Source: Pezicula radicicola
Taxonomy: Eukaryota > Ascomycota > Leotiomycetes > Helotiales > Dermateaceae
DNA: 29,119 bases
Reading direction: 5' to 3'
Assembly (NCBI GenBank): GCA_003008705.1
Contig: PDUO01000084.1
Span: forward strand, 4,731-33,849
Shown here piece after piece: positions 1 through 8,213 of the stretch; position 1 is the stretch's first letter, and the number at the start of each line of letters is the position of its first letter. The notes beneath the pieces are model-generated. The model saw nothing but the letters and a program-made list of their open reading frames with translations, was not told where the DNA came from and did not search any database. The translations under genes were made by a program, and so were the position numbers.

Positions 1-647
1 CTTTTATAATTTAAATAAAGTAGTATATTAAAAGATAAGGATTTATACTTAATATACTCTTATATTATTAATAACTTAATATATTTTAATATATAATATA
101 CTTTAATATTATTAGATAATTTATATTAGTTCTAAATTACTCTATAATTAATTTAATATAAGTTAAATTATATTTAAGGATTATTTTAGTAGTAATACAA
201 CCGAGTAAGGTTTTAGGTTAGTGGGTAGGGTTTAGTAAGGCTGTCTCGCTTAGCCGGCCGCCCGATATACATTGGACACCGATGTCTTCTACTTCGCAGA
301 TGATATCATAAAGTTGCGGCCAATTGTGTATTGCTAGGCCCGGTGGCTGGACTTAGGTCAGCCAGTATCTCTCTTTATTTTCACACGCCCTAGGGTTTTT
401 ATCGTGATCGAATGAGGTGGGAATTTCCACGGTGATAACGAGACAGCTTTAAGGTCTTTCCAGCGGATGTTAAGCGAGGAGACAACTATAGCCTTCCTAG
501 AGCAGTTCTCAGATATATATATCTTGAGTCTTGTAGCCCGTGATAGAGACTTGTCTAACAGGGCTGGTGCGCATTTTTGTACTAGGTCTACACTACTGAG
601 CACACTGAAAACGACCAGAAAATGACAACCACCTTGCAACAAAACTA
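1..647. other. AT-rich flank, then gene-free spacer
   Basis: Roughly the first 200 bases are almost pure A/T with many TA steps and no codable frame, resembling the block at the far end of the window. From about 200 the composition becomes mixed. A 94-codon minus-strand frame at 358-642 has no recognisable motif, and I do not regard it as a gene. The 3' end of the transporter gene on the minus strand abuts this spacer. I see no structural RNA here. Confidence 0.6.
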
Positions 648-2536
648 CTACACCTTCATTTTGAGTACAAGTCCTGTGCTTGCTATTCTCGCAGCAATGA
701 TAAAAGAACTACCTAAAGCCATAGATGTTCCAGCAAAGAGTTGCGAATAAACATACTTCCCACCATCCTTCTTAATTAGAAATCCGGCAAGTGGGGGTCC
801 AGTCAATACTGCGAATGCAATGATGCTAAATACCATCCCCATCCTCGTGCCCACCTTACGCATATCTAGCGTTAGACTCGACAGCGCATTTGCAACCAGT
901 CCTTGCACTGCAGAGACGAAGGTGCCATAGAAAACTGCGAAGACGTATAAACTGCTGGTGCTAGTTACACTAATCCAACAGAATGTGACAATCCAGGTGA
1001 TTACCGCCGCGGGAATAATTGTGTTGATTGGTCCAAGGTAACGATCTGAAAGGATTCCGGGAATTATACGGCCGAGAAAGCCACCGCTGTTAACCACAAT
1101 CACGAGATTAATGGATTTTTCGTAGGTAAAGCCGATAATATCTCGAGCAAAGGAGCCGATCTATTGAAATTAGATTAAGTACACATAACTTCTTATGGCT
1201 ACTTACGAAGTTAAATCCAACGTACACTCCCCAGAATATCTTCGATTATCCCGTCAGTAATATTCCTTAACCACGGGCCATGCACTTACAAAAAACATGC
1301 CGAACCCAAATAAAAGATAGGGGGTTTCTCGAAATGCCGACCATTCCACTATAGGACCCGATTTGCGAGGTGAAAGTCTCTGTCTAAAAAAGGCGAAAGC
1401 TACCAATAACAGAACCAGTTGAACGAAGCCTATTGATCTCATCGTCCATGCAAAGCCCACTCGGGGAAGCAATTGCTGTACCATTAGTGGGTATATCACC
1501 CCGCCAGTTGCACTGCCACTTGCAACAATAGCAAGAGCCAAACCCCTCTTCTTCTCAAAATATGTTGGTACAAGGGCCATTGTAGGACAGAAAATGAGCC
1601 CGTTCCTATGATATACCTCCAATCAGTAATATTTCTTGGGACAAATTCGAGAACTAACCCAAGTCCTATGCAAATGCCTTGGGAGAGTATTAGCTGCCAA
1701 TACTGGGCAGACAGGGACGTCATAAAAATGCCAAATACTAAGAATATACTCCCAATTGCGAAAATCTGTCGAAACCAACCAGCGTCGGTCATACGCCCAG
1801 CGAAAGTGCTCAGGAAATATGAAAGAAAGACCTGGATGGAGCCAATCTAACAGATTCAATTCAGGTCAGTGATTCCGAAAACTTAAAGATCTAGAAGTCC
1901 TACCCAAGAGATGTCTGACGGTGTACGATTGAGCGTAGATTCGTAATATGTCTGAAAACCCCCGAATGAATTCATGAGCCCCCTGAGAGCGAATTAGCAA
2001 TCTTTTGGTATCGTAAACTTGTTCCGCCGTATTACCAGGTATTGAGAATAACAATGTGACATAGAACGACTTTTCTTTCGTTAGCGTGTTTCTCTATTTA
2101 AAAAAACGAGCGCTAGGAACAGGGAGAGGAGAACCGATTCTAAAAAGTCATCATCTACTCTTCCACGGGTATACTTATAGGAAATGTTGACACCTTCTAT
2201 TGCATATGCAATAATACACCTTATGACCGTCCGTAATAAATCAACCAAAACAAAAGAATTCAAAATACCTTGCGTCCATGCAGTTATTCCCCCATCCGGA
2301 GGAGGTTCAAGATCTTCAACTGGAGTCTCCAAGGTAAATTTGGCCAGAACTCGCTTCCACGTGCGTCTGTCTTGCGAAACTGTTCGCCTCTCGTCCACAA
2401 ATAATGTTGCAACATTCTCTACACTAGTGGTTTCTAATACGTCTGTATGCTGAAGTGATTGGTGATACTCATTAGGGATCTGGACGACATCGGTAAATGT
2501 TGTGTCGATGCTCTTGCGTGATGGGGGGATCGACAT
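648..2536 (-). CDS. MFS transporter, monocarboxylate-permease (MCH/MCT-like) type
   Basis: Predicted plasma- or organelle-membrane porter of the major facilitator superfamily, closest in look to fungal monocarboxylate-transporter-like proteins; the substrate is unknown. I joined seven exons on the minus strand: 2536-2269, 2069-2036, 1982-1904, 1846-1659, 1605-1290, 1239-1207 and 1160-648. They give one open frame of 476 aa. Every junction restores a family motif: the N-terminal PPPDGG (residues 78-83) followed by AWTQ, then NTWG, FQTYYESTLNRTPSDISW, SIQVFL, FCPTMALVPTYF, the SGSATGG helix, FWGVY and SFARDIIGFTYE. Introns are 46-57 nt except the first (199 nt), which contains a 16-nt palindrome at 2198-2213. 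The N-terminal ~85 residues are a polar cytoplasmic tail, then repeated hydrophobic segments follow. Length is normal for the family. The gene appears intact, although unspliced frames make it look broken. It could export or import a carboxylate used or made by the 5-10 kb island, but 2.5 kb of non-coding DNA separates them. Confidence 0.9.
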
Positions 2537-3873
2537 CGGGGATCTCGGAGGATGAATGGGTTACCCGCGGGCTTTCTAAGCAGGTTTGAACAGTAGGTAA
2601 TGCGCGGAGATCACTTCCCTTAATAATTTGCAGTTTTTCGGGGTTTGGGGAGACATCTGTAGATATTAGTCCAGGTACGTTTTGTTTTGCCCAGTTTTGT
2701 CGTAGCCAAGCAAAAAGATCCAGTATCGCGCTGTTTCTCTGCCACGTTGCACTGCAACTTCTGTCTGCACTGCACTTTTAACCGGTTGAATGGTAGCAAA
2801 TGGACACTCCGCTCAACTGGCGGTGAAGCGGCAGCAGCAAATCTTCGAAATGATTCATGTGTCTCTTACTTGTGGAGGCATTCACTCCCTTTTTCAAGTG
2901 GGTTGAGATTATGGGGCCAACCCACCGATTCTATGGGGTGTATAGGGCATATCTAGCCAGTCAGTAAGCCGGGTTTCCTCCTGACTATCAAAGCTTTTAG
3001 AGTTTTCGAAAGATCCTGATCTAGCGCCTTGAGATTCGAAATAGTACTCCGTAGATAAATGCAAGTTTCAAGATCCAATAGAAAGACAAAGCCGTGGTCC
3101 GCCACACAGTTGGACCTATAATCTCAGCCCACTTGAAAAAGAGGGTATCACAGCGAAGGCGCTATAAGCGTGGACGAGATCTAACTTCAACAAGGGGCGG
3201 GAAGCGCTGGAACGGGAGCGGGTGTCTCAGGCCCCCCCCCCACTTATGCCGATCAGACCCGCCAGTGGGAAGTACTTTTAAGAAGCTGACGTGCAGTTTC
3301 TGTAAGATGCCAGCCCCTGCTACTGTACATATACTCGACGTGCCGGTCCGGCCAAAGCTTTCATGCATATCTTTAGCCGGTACTGATACTCCCCCTCCCA
3401 ACACTAACCCCCTCTAGTACTGTAGATCTAAGCCTTACATTTGCAAAATACCAGCGAGTCGCAGATAATCTGGTTTTGTCGCAGCCTGTCACTCGTGTCG
3501 TAGGGTGTTAGGTGGTGTCGCAGGGTGTCATTATAATTTTCAGGGGGGCCTCTCGAACTTAACCGAGCTTTATTTATCGAAACTCCCAGGCCCCCTCCCC
3601 GCCGCTAACGGGCTTTCCCGAAGCCGAAAGTTTAAATTGACATACGGAAGAATAACTCCGAGGGGTGAAATGTTTGGCACATCGCTTTTATTCTGCCCAT
3701 GTATCTCGTTACTACACTGGACCTCGCAGAGAGCCGAAGACGCTCTTAAAACGCCTTGAGCACCGCGTTGGATGTTCTGCCTGTGTCTAACTCGCACAAA
3801 GTTAATGCTGTTCCTATTCCAAAAATCGATTTGAATTCTTACCCCCACCCCTCTCTAGGGCTCGGAAATGAAA

Positions 3874-3959
3874 ATGAATTAATGAAAATTCATCTTCATT
3901 TAGTTAAATGAAGTGAAAAATCAAGACTCAAATGAAGATGAATTTTTTCATCGATTCAT
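3874..3959. repeat. Imperfect inverted repeat of ATGAA-rich arms
   Basis: The inner arms 3885-3901 and 3930-3946 are perfect 17-nt complements separated by 28 nt. Beyond them the pairing continues to about 28-30 nt per arm (3874-3901 with 3930-3959), with a 2-nt bulge and two mismatches. It could be a small MITE-like insertion or a strong hairpin in untranslated DNA. No clear target-site duplication was seen. Confidence 0.55.
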
Positions 3960-4961
3960 TTATAATATTATAGTACTAAATCTATATACAATATATCCTA
4001 TATATCGGTATATTTTACCTAAATATAGGGTTTAAAGTCTCTCTCCTGGTACACCACTCGATAGCCTTACTGTTACCGCCAACGCACCGTACTAACTAGG
4101 TGACGCGTACAATAGAGTTTCTGCTAAATCGATCGATTCTCGATTTAGTTATAAAGAAGCATTAAATATTATAAACAAGAGTGATACTAAGTCTTTATAT
4201 ATAAAACCTCACAGATTTTTAAGCTATAATTAAGCGTAATATACAAGTGAATTTTCGTGTAAAAGGCAAGGTTCTTAGGTCTACTAGTTTCACTCGAATA
4301 TAATATCTGAACATTACTAAAACAAGGCTCGTTTCTTACCCGAATTACTATAGTTAGGAATTTGAATAGGTTCCCTGCGAGCTCCTGGGCAGTGCTGGCA
4401 GATCTAGGCGATAAGCCAAACATTTACCCTGCTCATAGCATCTCCGTTCGGAGTTAAGTACTAGGAGAAAGTAAGCTGATACTGAAGATAAGGCATGCAC
4501 GCGTGCATATTGGAAGGCTGTGTGATTTGGTATGCTTATTGGCTATGGAGTGACAGAAAGCTGCAATGGTTTCCGCTTTGAACGGAAATACAGCCGTCAG
4601 GAATTGTCACCGCACGAGTAGATGTAGGGGGCAGGGGGGCCAAGTGACAAGTTAAGCCCTAGACTCTGCATGATAGAGTATCAGATGTTCTCTTTGCCTT
4701 ATCTCCATGACTCTGTCTGGCAAAGTGAAGTAAACAAAGGCAGATGCGCTGTGTGATTTGACAAATGGCGTGAGAATCCTTCAACGCCGTACCGGCGTAT
4801 AACCCGGTCCAAACCGAAGACTTTCTAGCATATTCGACTCAATCTGAGGCCCACCGAGTCAAGTTGAGAGTACCTCAGTGCCCAACGCGTGTGCCGCCTG
4901 AATTCCCTCTGGTGTCACCATAACCCCCACCCAGCCAGTTTGTAAGTAACAGAGAGAGAAC

Positions 4962-4970
4962 TATATATAT
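4962..4970 (+). promoter_or_regulatory. TATA-like element upstream of the oxygenase
   Basis: A TATATATAT stretch lies about 95-100 bases before the oxygenase start codon at 5065, a plausible distance for a fungal core promoter. It is followed by a C/T-containing leader, and the start codon sits in a good Kozak context (CCACC before ATG). Confidence 0.4.
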
Positions 4971-5064
4971 CAAGCTCTAAGTTCTGTGTCGCCCCCTAGT
5001 ATACTGCCGACAGCTGGACTTTCTTCCCGTAAATATTCTTTTGACTCCCAGATTTTCTTCCACC

Positions 5065-6468
5065 ATGAGGCTCAATTTTCAGGGGATGGTGCGTATTGAC
5101 AAGCGTACCACCCTCCTCGGAAAGAGTGTGATAGCTGCGAGACGGCACATGGCAACTACACATAGTATGTTCTTACCTTTTGAATAGCGTTGTAACTCTA
5201 TTTTTTAATACACTCGTCACTGTTTGCTCGACAACTATGCAATTCTCTTCACTTCACACACATAGACTGACAAAGTCGAATTCATTGCAGAAACGAGACT
5301 CGGACACATGCTCCAAGGACCACGGCCAATCGAACTCACTCCAACCTCAACGTTGACTGCGTCGACTTGGAGGCCCAGCCCAAAATTCAAAGCGGCCCTC
5401 AAGAGAGTCCCGATCAGCTCAACACGCCGCTATATCTCGTCAGACGCCAGGGAAGGGAAAGCTTCCAGGAATCAGGTTCCATTAGACTTTGCTTTCTCGG
5501 ACCGTGAGAACAATATCTTAAAGTCGGCTTTGGCAGAAGTCCGCGAGAATCCCTATTCCGCCTACGCTGATTTCGAGAAACGCATTGAGAGTATTATAGC
5601 GAGTGATGCTATCAGTGATCGCTTCCACAAGATGTGTGAGCAGAAACGGGGCGGTGATCCATTTGAGGACCCTTTCGTCTGTATGACCAACTGCCCGGTT
5701 GACGACGAGCTTCCGAAGCTGAGCTTCGATACGCCTGTTGCCGACAAGAGGAACTTGAAGAAGACCTACGTCGCCGAGGGATTCCTCTTGCTCTATGCGA
5801 AGATGATGCAGCAGGAGCCCATTGGGTATATCAATGTGAACGACGGCGATATCTTCCAGGATATCGCGCCGATGCGGACAATGGCAGCCACCCAATCGCA
5901 AAAGGCCTTGAATACGATTTACTTCCACAAGGACTTGGCGAATCATTTCGTCAGGCCTGACTGGGTCAACATCCTCGGACTGAGAGGCAGCCCGAAAAAC
6001 GAGATCCTGACGGGTTTTGTGCGGAACAAGGATCTTCTGGAAGCTCTTTCGGATGAGACGAAAGACATTCTGCGCCAGGAGGTATTCCACACTCCCTTTG
6101 ACGATCTGACGACATCATCCAAGAACAAGGTGTTAGGCAAAGCGCCTTATCACCGAATCCTGGGCGGGGCAACAGACTACGATTTCCGCTTCTTCGAGAA
6201 CCGCACCGTGGGGTTGGACTACAAGGCGAAGAAGGCGGTCAGTGAAGTCGTGGAGACGCTGCACCGGCTGAAGAAGTCCTTGTTGATCCTCAAGGGCGAT
6301 TTCATCGGCTCGGCCAATAACGAGAGCACTCACAACAAGGAGGTTGGTCATATCGGCGACACAGAGGCGCAGCAAAACCGGTGGTTGATGAAGACGGTGA
6401 ATGTCAAGTCGCTGGATGCTCACAAGCAGCACATGGTAGAGGACCAGGTACGGGTCATAAATGGTTAG
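5065..6468 (+). CDS. Clavaminate-synthase-like Fe(II)/2-oxoglutarate oxygenase (TauD/AsnO group), probable mitochondrial
   Basis: Predicted non-heme iron, 2-oxoglutarate-dependent oxygenase. Characterised members of the clavaminate synthase / asparagine-oxygenase group act on amino-acid-type substrates; the substrate here is unknown. Exon 1 is 5065-5164. The intron is 5165-5290 (GTATGT donor, ACTGAC branch, GCAG acceptor), and exon 2 is 5291-6468, giving 425 aa. In the spliced protein the iron ligands are His246-x-Asp248 (YFHKD) and distal His381 (ESTHN), with Arg397 (NRWLMK) as the likely 2-oxoglutarate anchor. The 135-residue spacing between the two histidines is like that of clavaminate synthase as I remember it. 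The first exon is Arg/Lys-rich and almost free of acidic residues, and a second basic stretch (RVPISSTRRYISS) precedes the domain; together they suggest a matrix-targeting presequence. Starting instead at the ATG at 5308 gives 386 aa and keeps the domain. A possible 3' intron (donor at 6448, acceptor at 6539) would alter only the last few residues. Confidence 0.85.
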
Positions 6469-7018
6469 ATAGATATTGTCTCTGGTCAAAGGTGTTTCCG
6501 TGCGATGATCTCTGCAAATCTCTGCCAGCTGTTGCATAGAAGTCGCATATCGTGTTTCCTAGAAAAAAAATTGATAGATGTACCGCCTGATCAAAATGTC
6601 CCAATGGGTAACAGATCGTCCCATCCTTCCATAGAATGCTTTCCTCCCTCCATAGAATGCTCTTCTCCAAGATAAACAGATTTAGACAGACCAATCCCAT
6701 TCTTCCTATCTTCACTACATAAATTGCGCAAGCATGTCAGCAAACGCAAGCGCAAAAGCCGATCGCCAGCCCATGAGAATGAAATGGAATGCTTCCGAGG
6801 CCTCAATCGGGGTCCGTCAGGGCTCAGTGGGAGTTCCCACGTCTCGAAGCTCCGTCTCCCTTGCTTGCTCTGTTATCGAGACTGCGGTTACCACGACGAT
6901 CATGTGAAGAAAACCCCGGCACAGACACACATTGATTTCGTTCGGTTCTTGGAGATGGCTGGCAACACCAGATAGCAGTGGGTTTGAATTTGTAGTTCTA
7001 CATATTACGGTATGCGCT
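6469..7018. other. Convergent intergenic region
   Basis: This is the space between the 3' ends of the oxygenase (plus) and the Sym1-type gene (minus). It should hold both terminators and polyadenylation sites. A short direct repeat (CCATAGAATGCT) occurs twice around 6629-6662. Short frames on both strands lack family motifs. I see no gene. Confidence 0.5.
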
Positions 7019-7728
7019 CTAGTCTATGCGATCTTCAACGCCGCCAGGGGAAGAAAGAAGCGCAGTGCTATTGATATAGCTCAGGTAGCAATTCCAGCCG
7101 AGGGAAACCACCTGCACGACGATGATCCGGTGGTCGAGGGGGACCCAGCGGAAGTTGACAAGCTGGACAAACGGCCATACCGTCCAGTTCCTCTTCAGCG
7201 CCGTGAAGTACGACTTCTCCAACTTCTCCTTCGGATTCGAGCCCTCCATGATGGACATGGAGCTCAAGAAGACGCAGAGACTCATGGGCGCAAATGTGGT
7301 TTGGTCTATGGCGACACGTGTGACCATTTCCACGTTTTTGTTCTGGAAGACGATTCTGGTCTGGAGGAACTTGAACCATCTCGAGGCCACTGGACGCCAT
7401 ATCGCTGCGTGAGATAGTATTAGTCATGAAAAAGATGAATTGATGAAATGAGGTGGAGTGAGATGGATGCTGGTGGGCTTTCGCGACATACCTCCGCCGT
7501 AGAACGCCATCCGACCGGTCCTGGCGAACTCATGATTCCGGAGGCCTTTCTTCTCAACGAACTGCTGGGCGAGGATGTCCCCGGTGCCGAAGAGAACAGT
7601 TGTAGCAACGGCTTGCGTCAGGGTGGGATGCGATGCCAGCTTGCGCTGGTACCTAGGTAGAAGTCAGCACCGAACCAAAATCATGTGATTGAATAAATCA
7701 AGAAGGAGACCACCGACCATCTGAACAT
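7019..7728 (-). CDS. sym1: Mpv17/PMP22 family membrane protein, Sym1-like
   Basis: Predicted small multi-pass membrane protein of the Mpv17/PMP22 family. The yeast member Sym1 is in the mitochondrial inner membrane and is needed for growth under heat or ethanol stress; vertebrate members are in mitochondria or peroxisomes. Exons on the minus strand are 7728-7718 (only 11 nt, encoding MFR and part of W), 7652-7492 and 7404-7019, totalling 558 nt = 185 aa plus stop. Introns are 65 and 87 nt, and the first has a GCTGAC branch site. Landmarks are [19 protein letters not shown] at the N-terminus, [17 protein letters not shown], then [14 protein letters not shown], and the signature [18 protein letters not shown] followed by WNCYLS near the C-terminus. 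Length is typical. The first donor (GTCGGT) is atypical, but the junction restores the conserved RWYQ. The gene is divergent from the acetolactate synthase gene and convergent with the oxygenase. Confidence 0.92.
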
Positions 7729-8213
7729 TTCGGGATGGGCAACCAGCTCTTGTGGATGTGTGAGTGAAGTTGGAAAAGACTCTGGAAGGTCTATCCGTCT
7801 TCGAGGGCTGGGGATGCTTATGTAATCAGATCTCCTACAAAACAGGACATATATATATGGGTAATCGCAAGCCAACCTTGAAGATACCTTATCTACCTAC
7901 TGAGATAGGACTTAGCTGCATGACTCTCACATAAAGGCAAGATACTCCGTCGGAGGTGCAGGGGGTAAATTATGTCTCACCGCCGGCAGTATAAGGTTAA
8001 AGTTACGTCTACAGTGCAGAGACCCATACACTTGGCAATAATGATCAAATGCGATCAGGCAGCGAATGTAGGTAGAATTAAAAGGGCATTTACTTGACAT
8101 CGATCGTGGAGCCGGTTAAACCCACGCCACATTCTTTAAATCCATACTCCTTTATTTCCATTCTTTTCCTCCACTCGTTCTTTTTCCCCGGCTGCTCTCC
8201 TCTTCACCGCAAC
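7729..8213. promoter_or_regulatory. Shared divergent promoter of sym1 and acetolactate synthase
   Basis: 485 bp separate the two start codons. The synthase-proximal end (about 8140-8210) is a pyrimidine-rich tract typical of well-expressed fungal genes, ending in CACCGCAAC before the ATG. A TATATATATGGG stretch near 7850 could serve the minus-strand gene. A Gcn4/CpcA-like core lies at 7921-7926. Confidence 0.55.
7920..7927 (+). promoter_or_regulatory. Gcn4/CpcA-like site (ATGACTCT)
   Basis: The sequence ATGACTCT matches the TGACTC core bound by Gcn4/CpcA, the general amino-acid control activator that is known to regulate branched-chain amino-acid genes in fungi. It lies about 290 bp before the synthase start codon. 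A six-base core is expected by chance every few kb, so the call rests on context. Confidence 0.35.

Larger units (their letters stand above)
2537..5064. other. Intergenic region between the transporter and the oxygenase
   Basis: About 2.5 kb between divergent genes holding both promoters. I find no convincing coding gene; the short frames at 2687-2956, 3094-3417 and 3505-3848 have no family resemblance. Small structures seen are a poly-C run near 3230, near-repeats of GTCGCAGGGTGTC around 3440-3535, an ATGAA-rich inverted repeat (3874-3959), a moderately AT-rich stretch around 3960-4300 and a 14-nt palindrome ATGCACGCGTGCAT at 4495-4508. The last ~140 bases are the oxygenase promoter. Confidence 0.6.

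Noticed and set aside
648..2536. Transporter read as a frameshifted pseudogene
   Set aside because: Every apparent frame break coincides with a canonical short intron, and splicing gives one 476-aa frame with all family motifs.
4411..4480. Resemblance to a 5S rRNA internal region (CCGTTCGGAGTTAAGTACT)
   Set aside because: Only a short stretch resembles 5S rRNA. The flanking stems and the 5' and 3' ends do not match, so it is not a credible gene.
5518..6537. Long minus-strand frames opposite the oxygenase
   Set aside because: They are antisense shadows of the real coding strand and have no family motifs.
6454..6560. Third exon of the oxygenase after a GTACGG donor at 6448
   Set aside because: Possible, but the unspliced end VRVING* fits the family better, and no strong branch site is seen in the putative intron.
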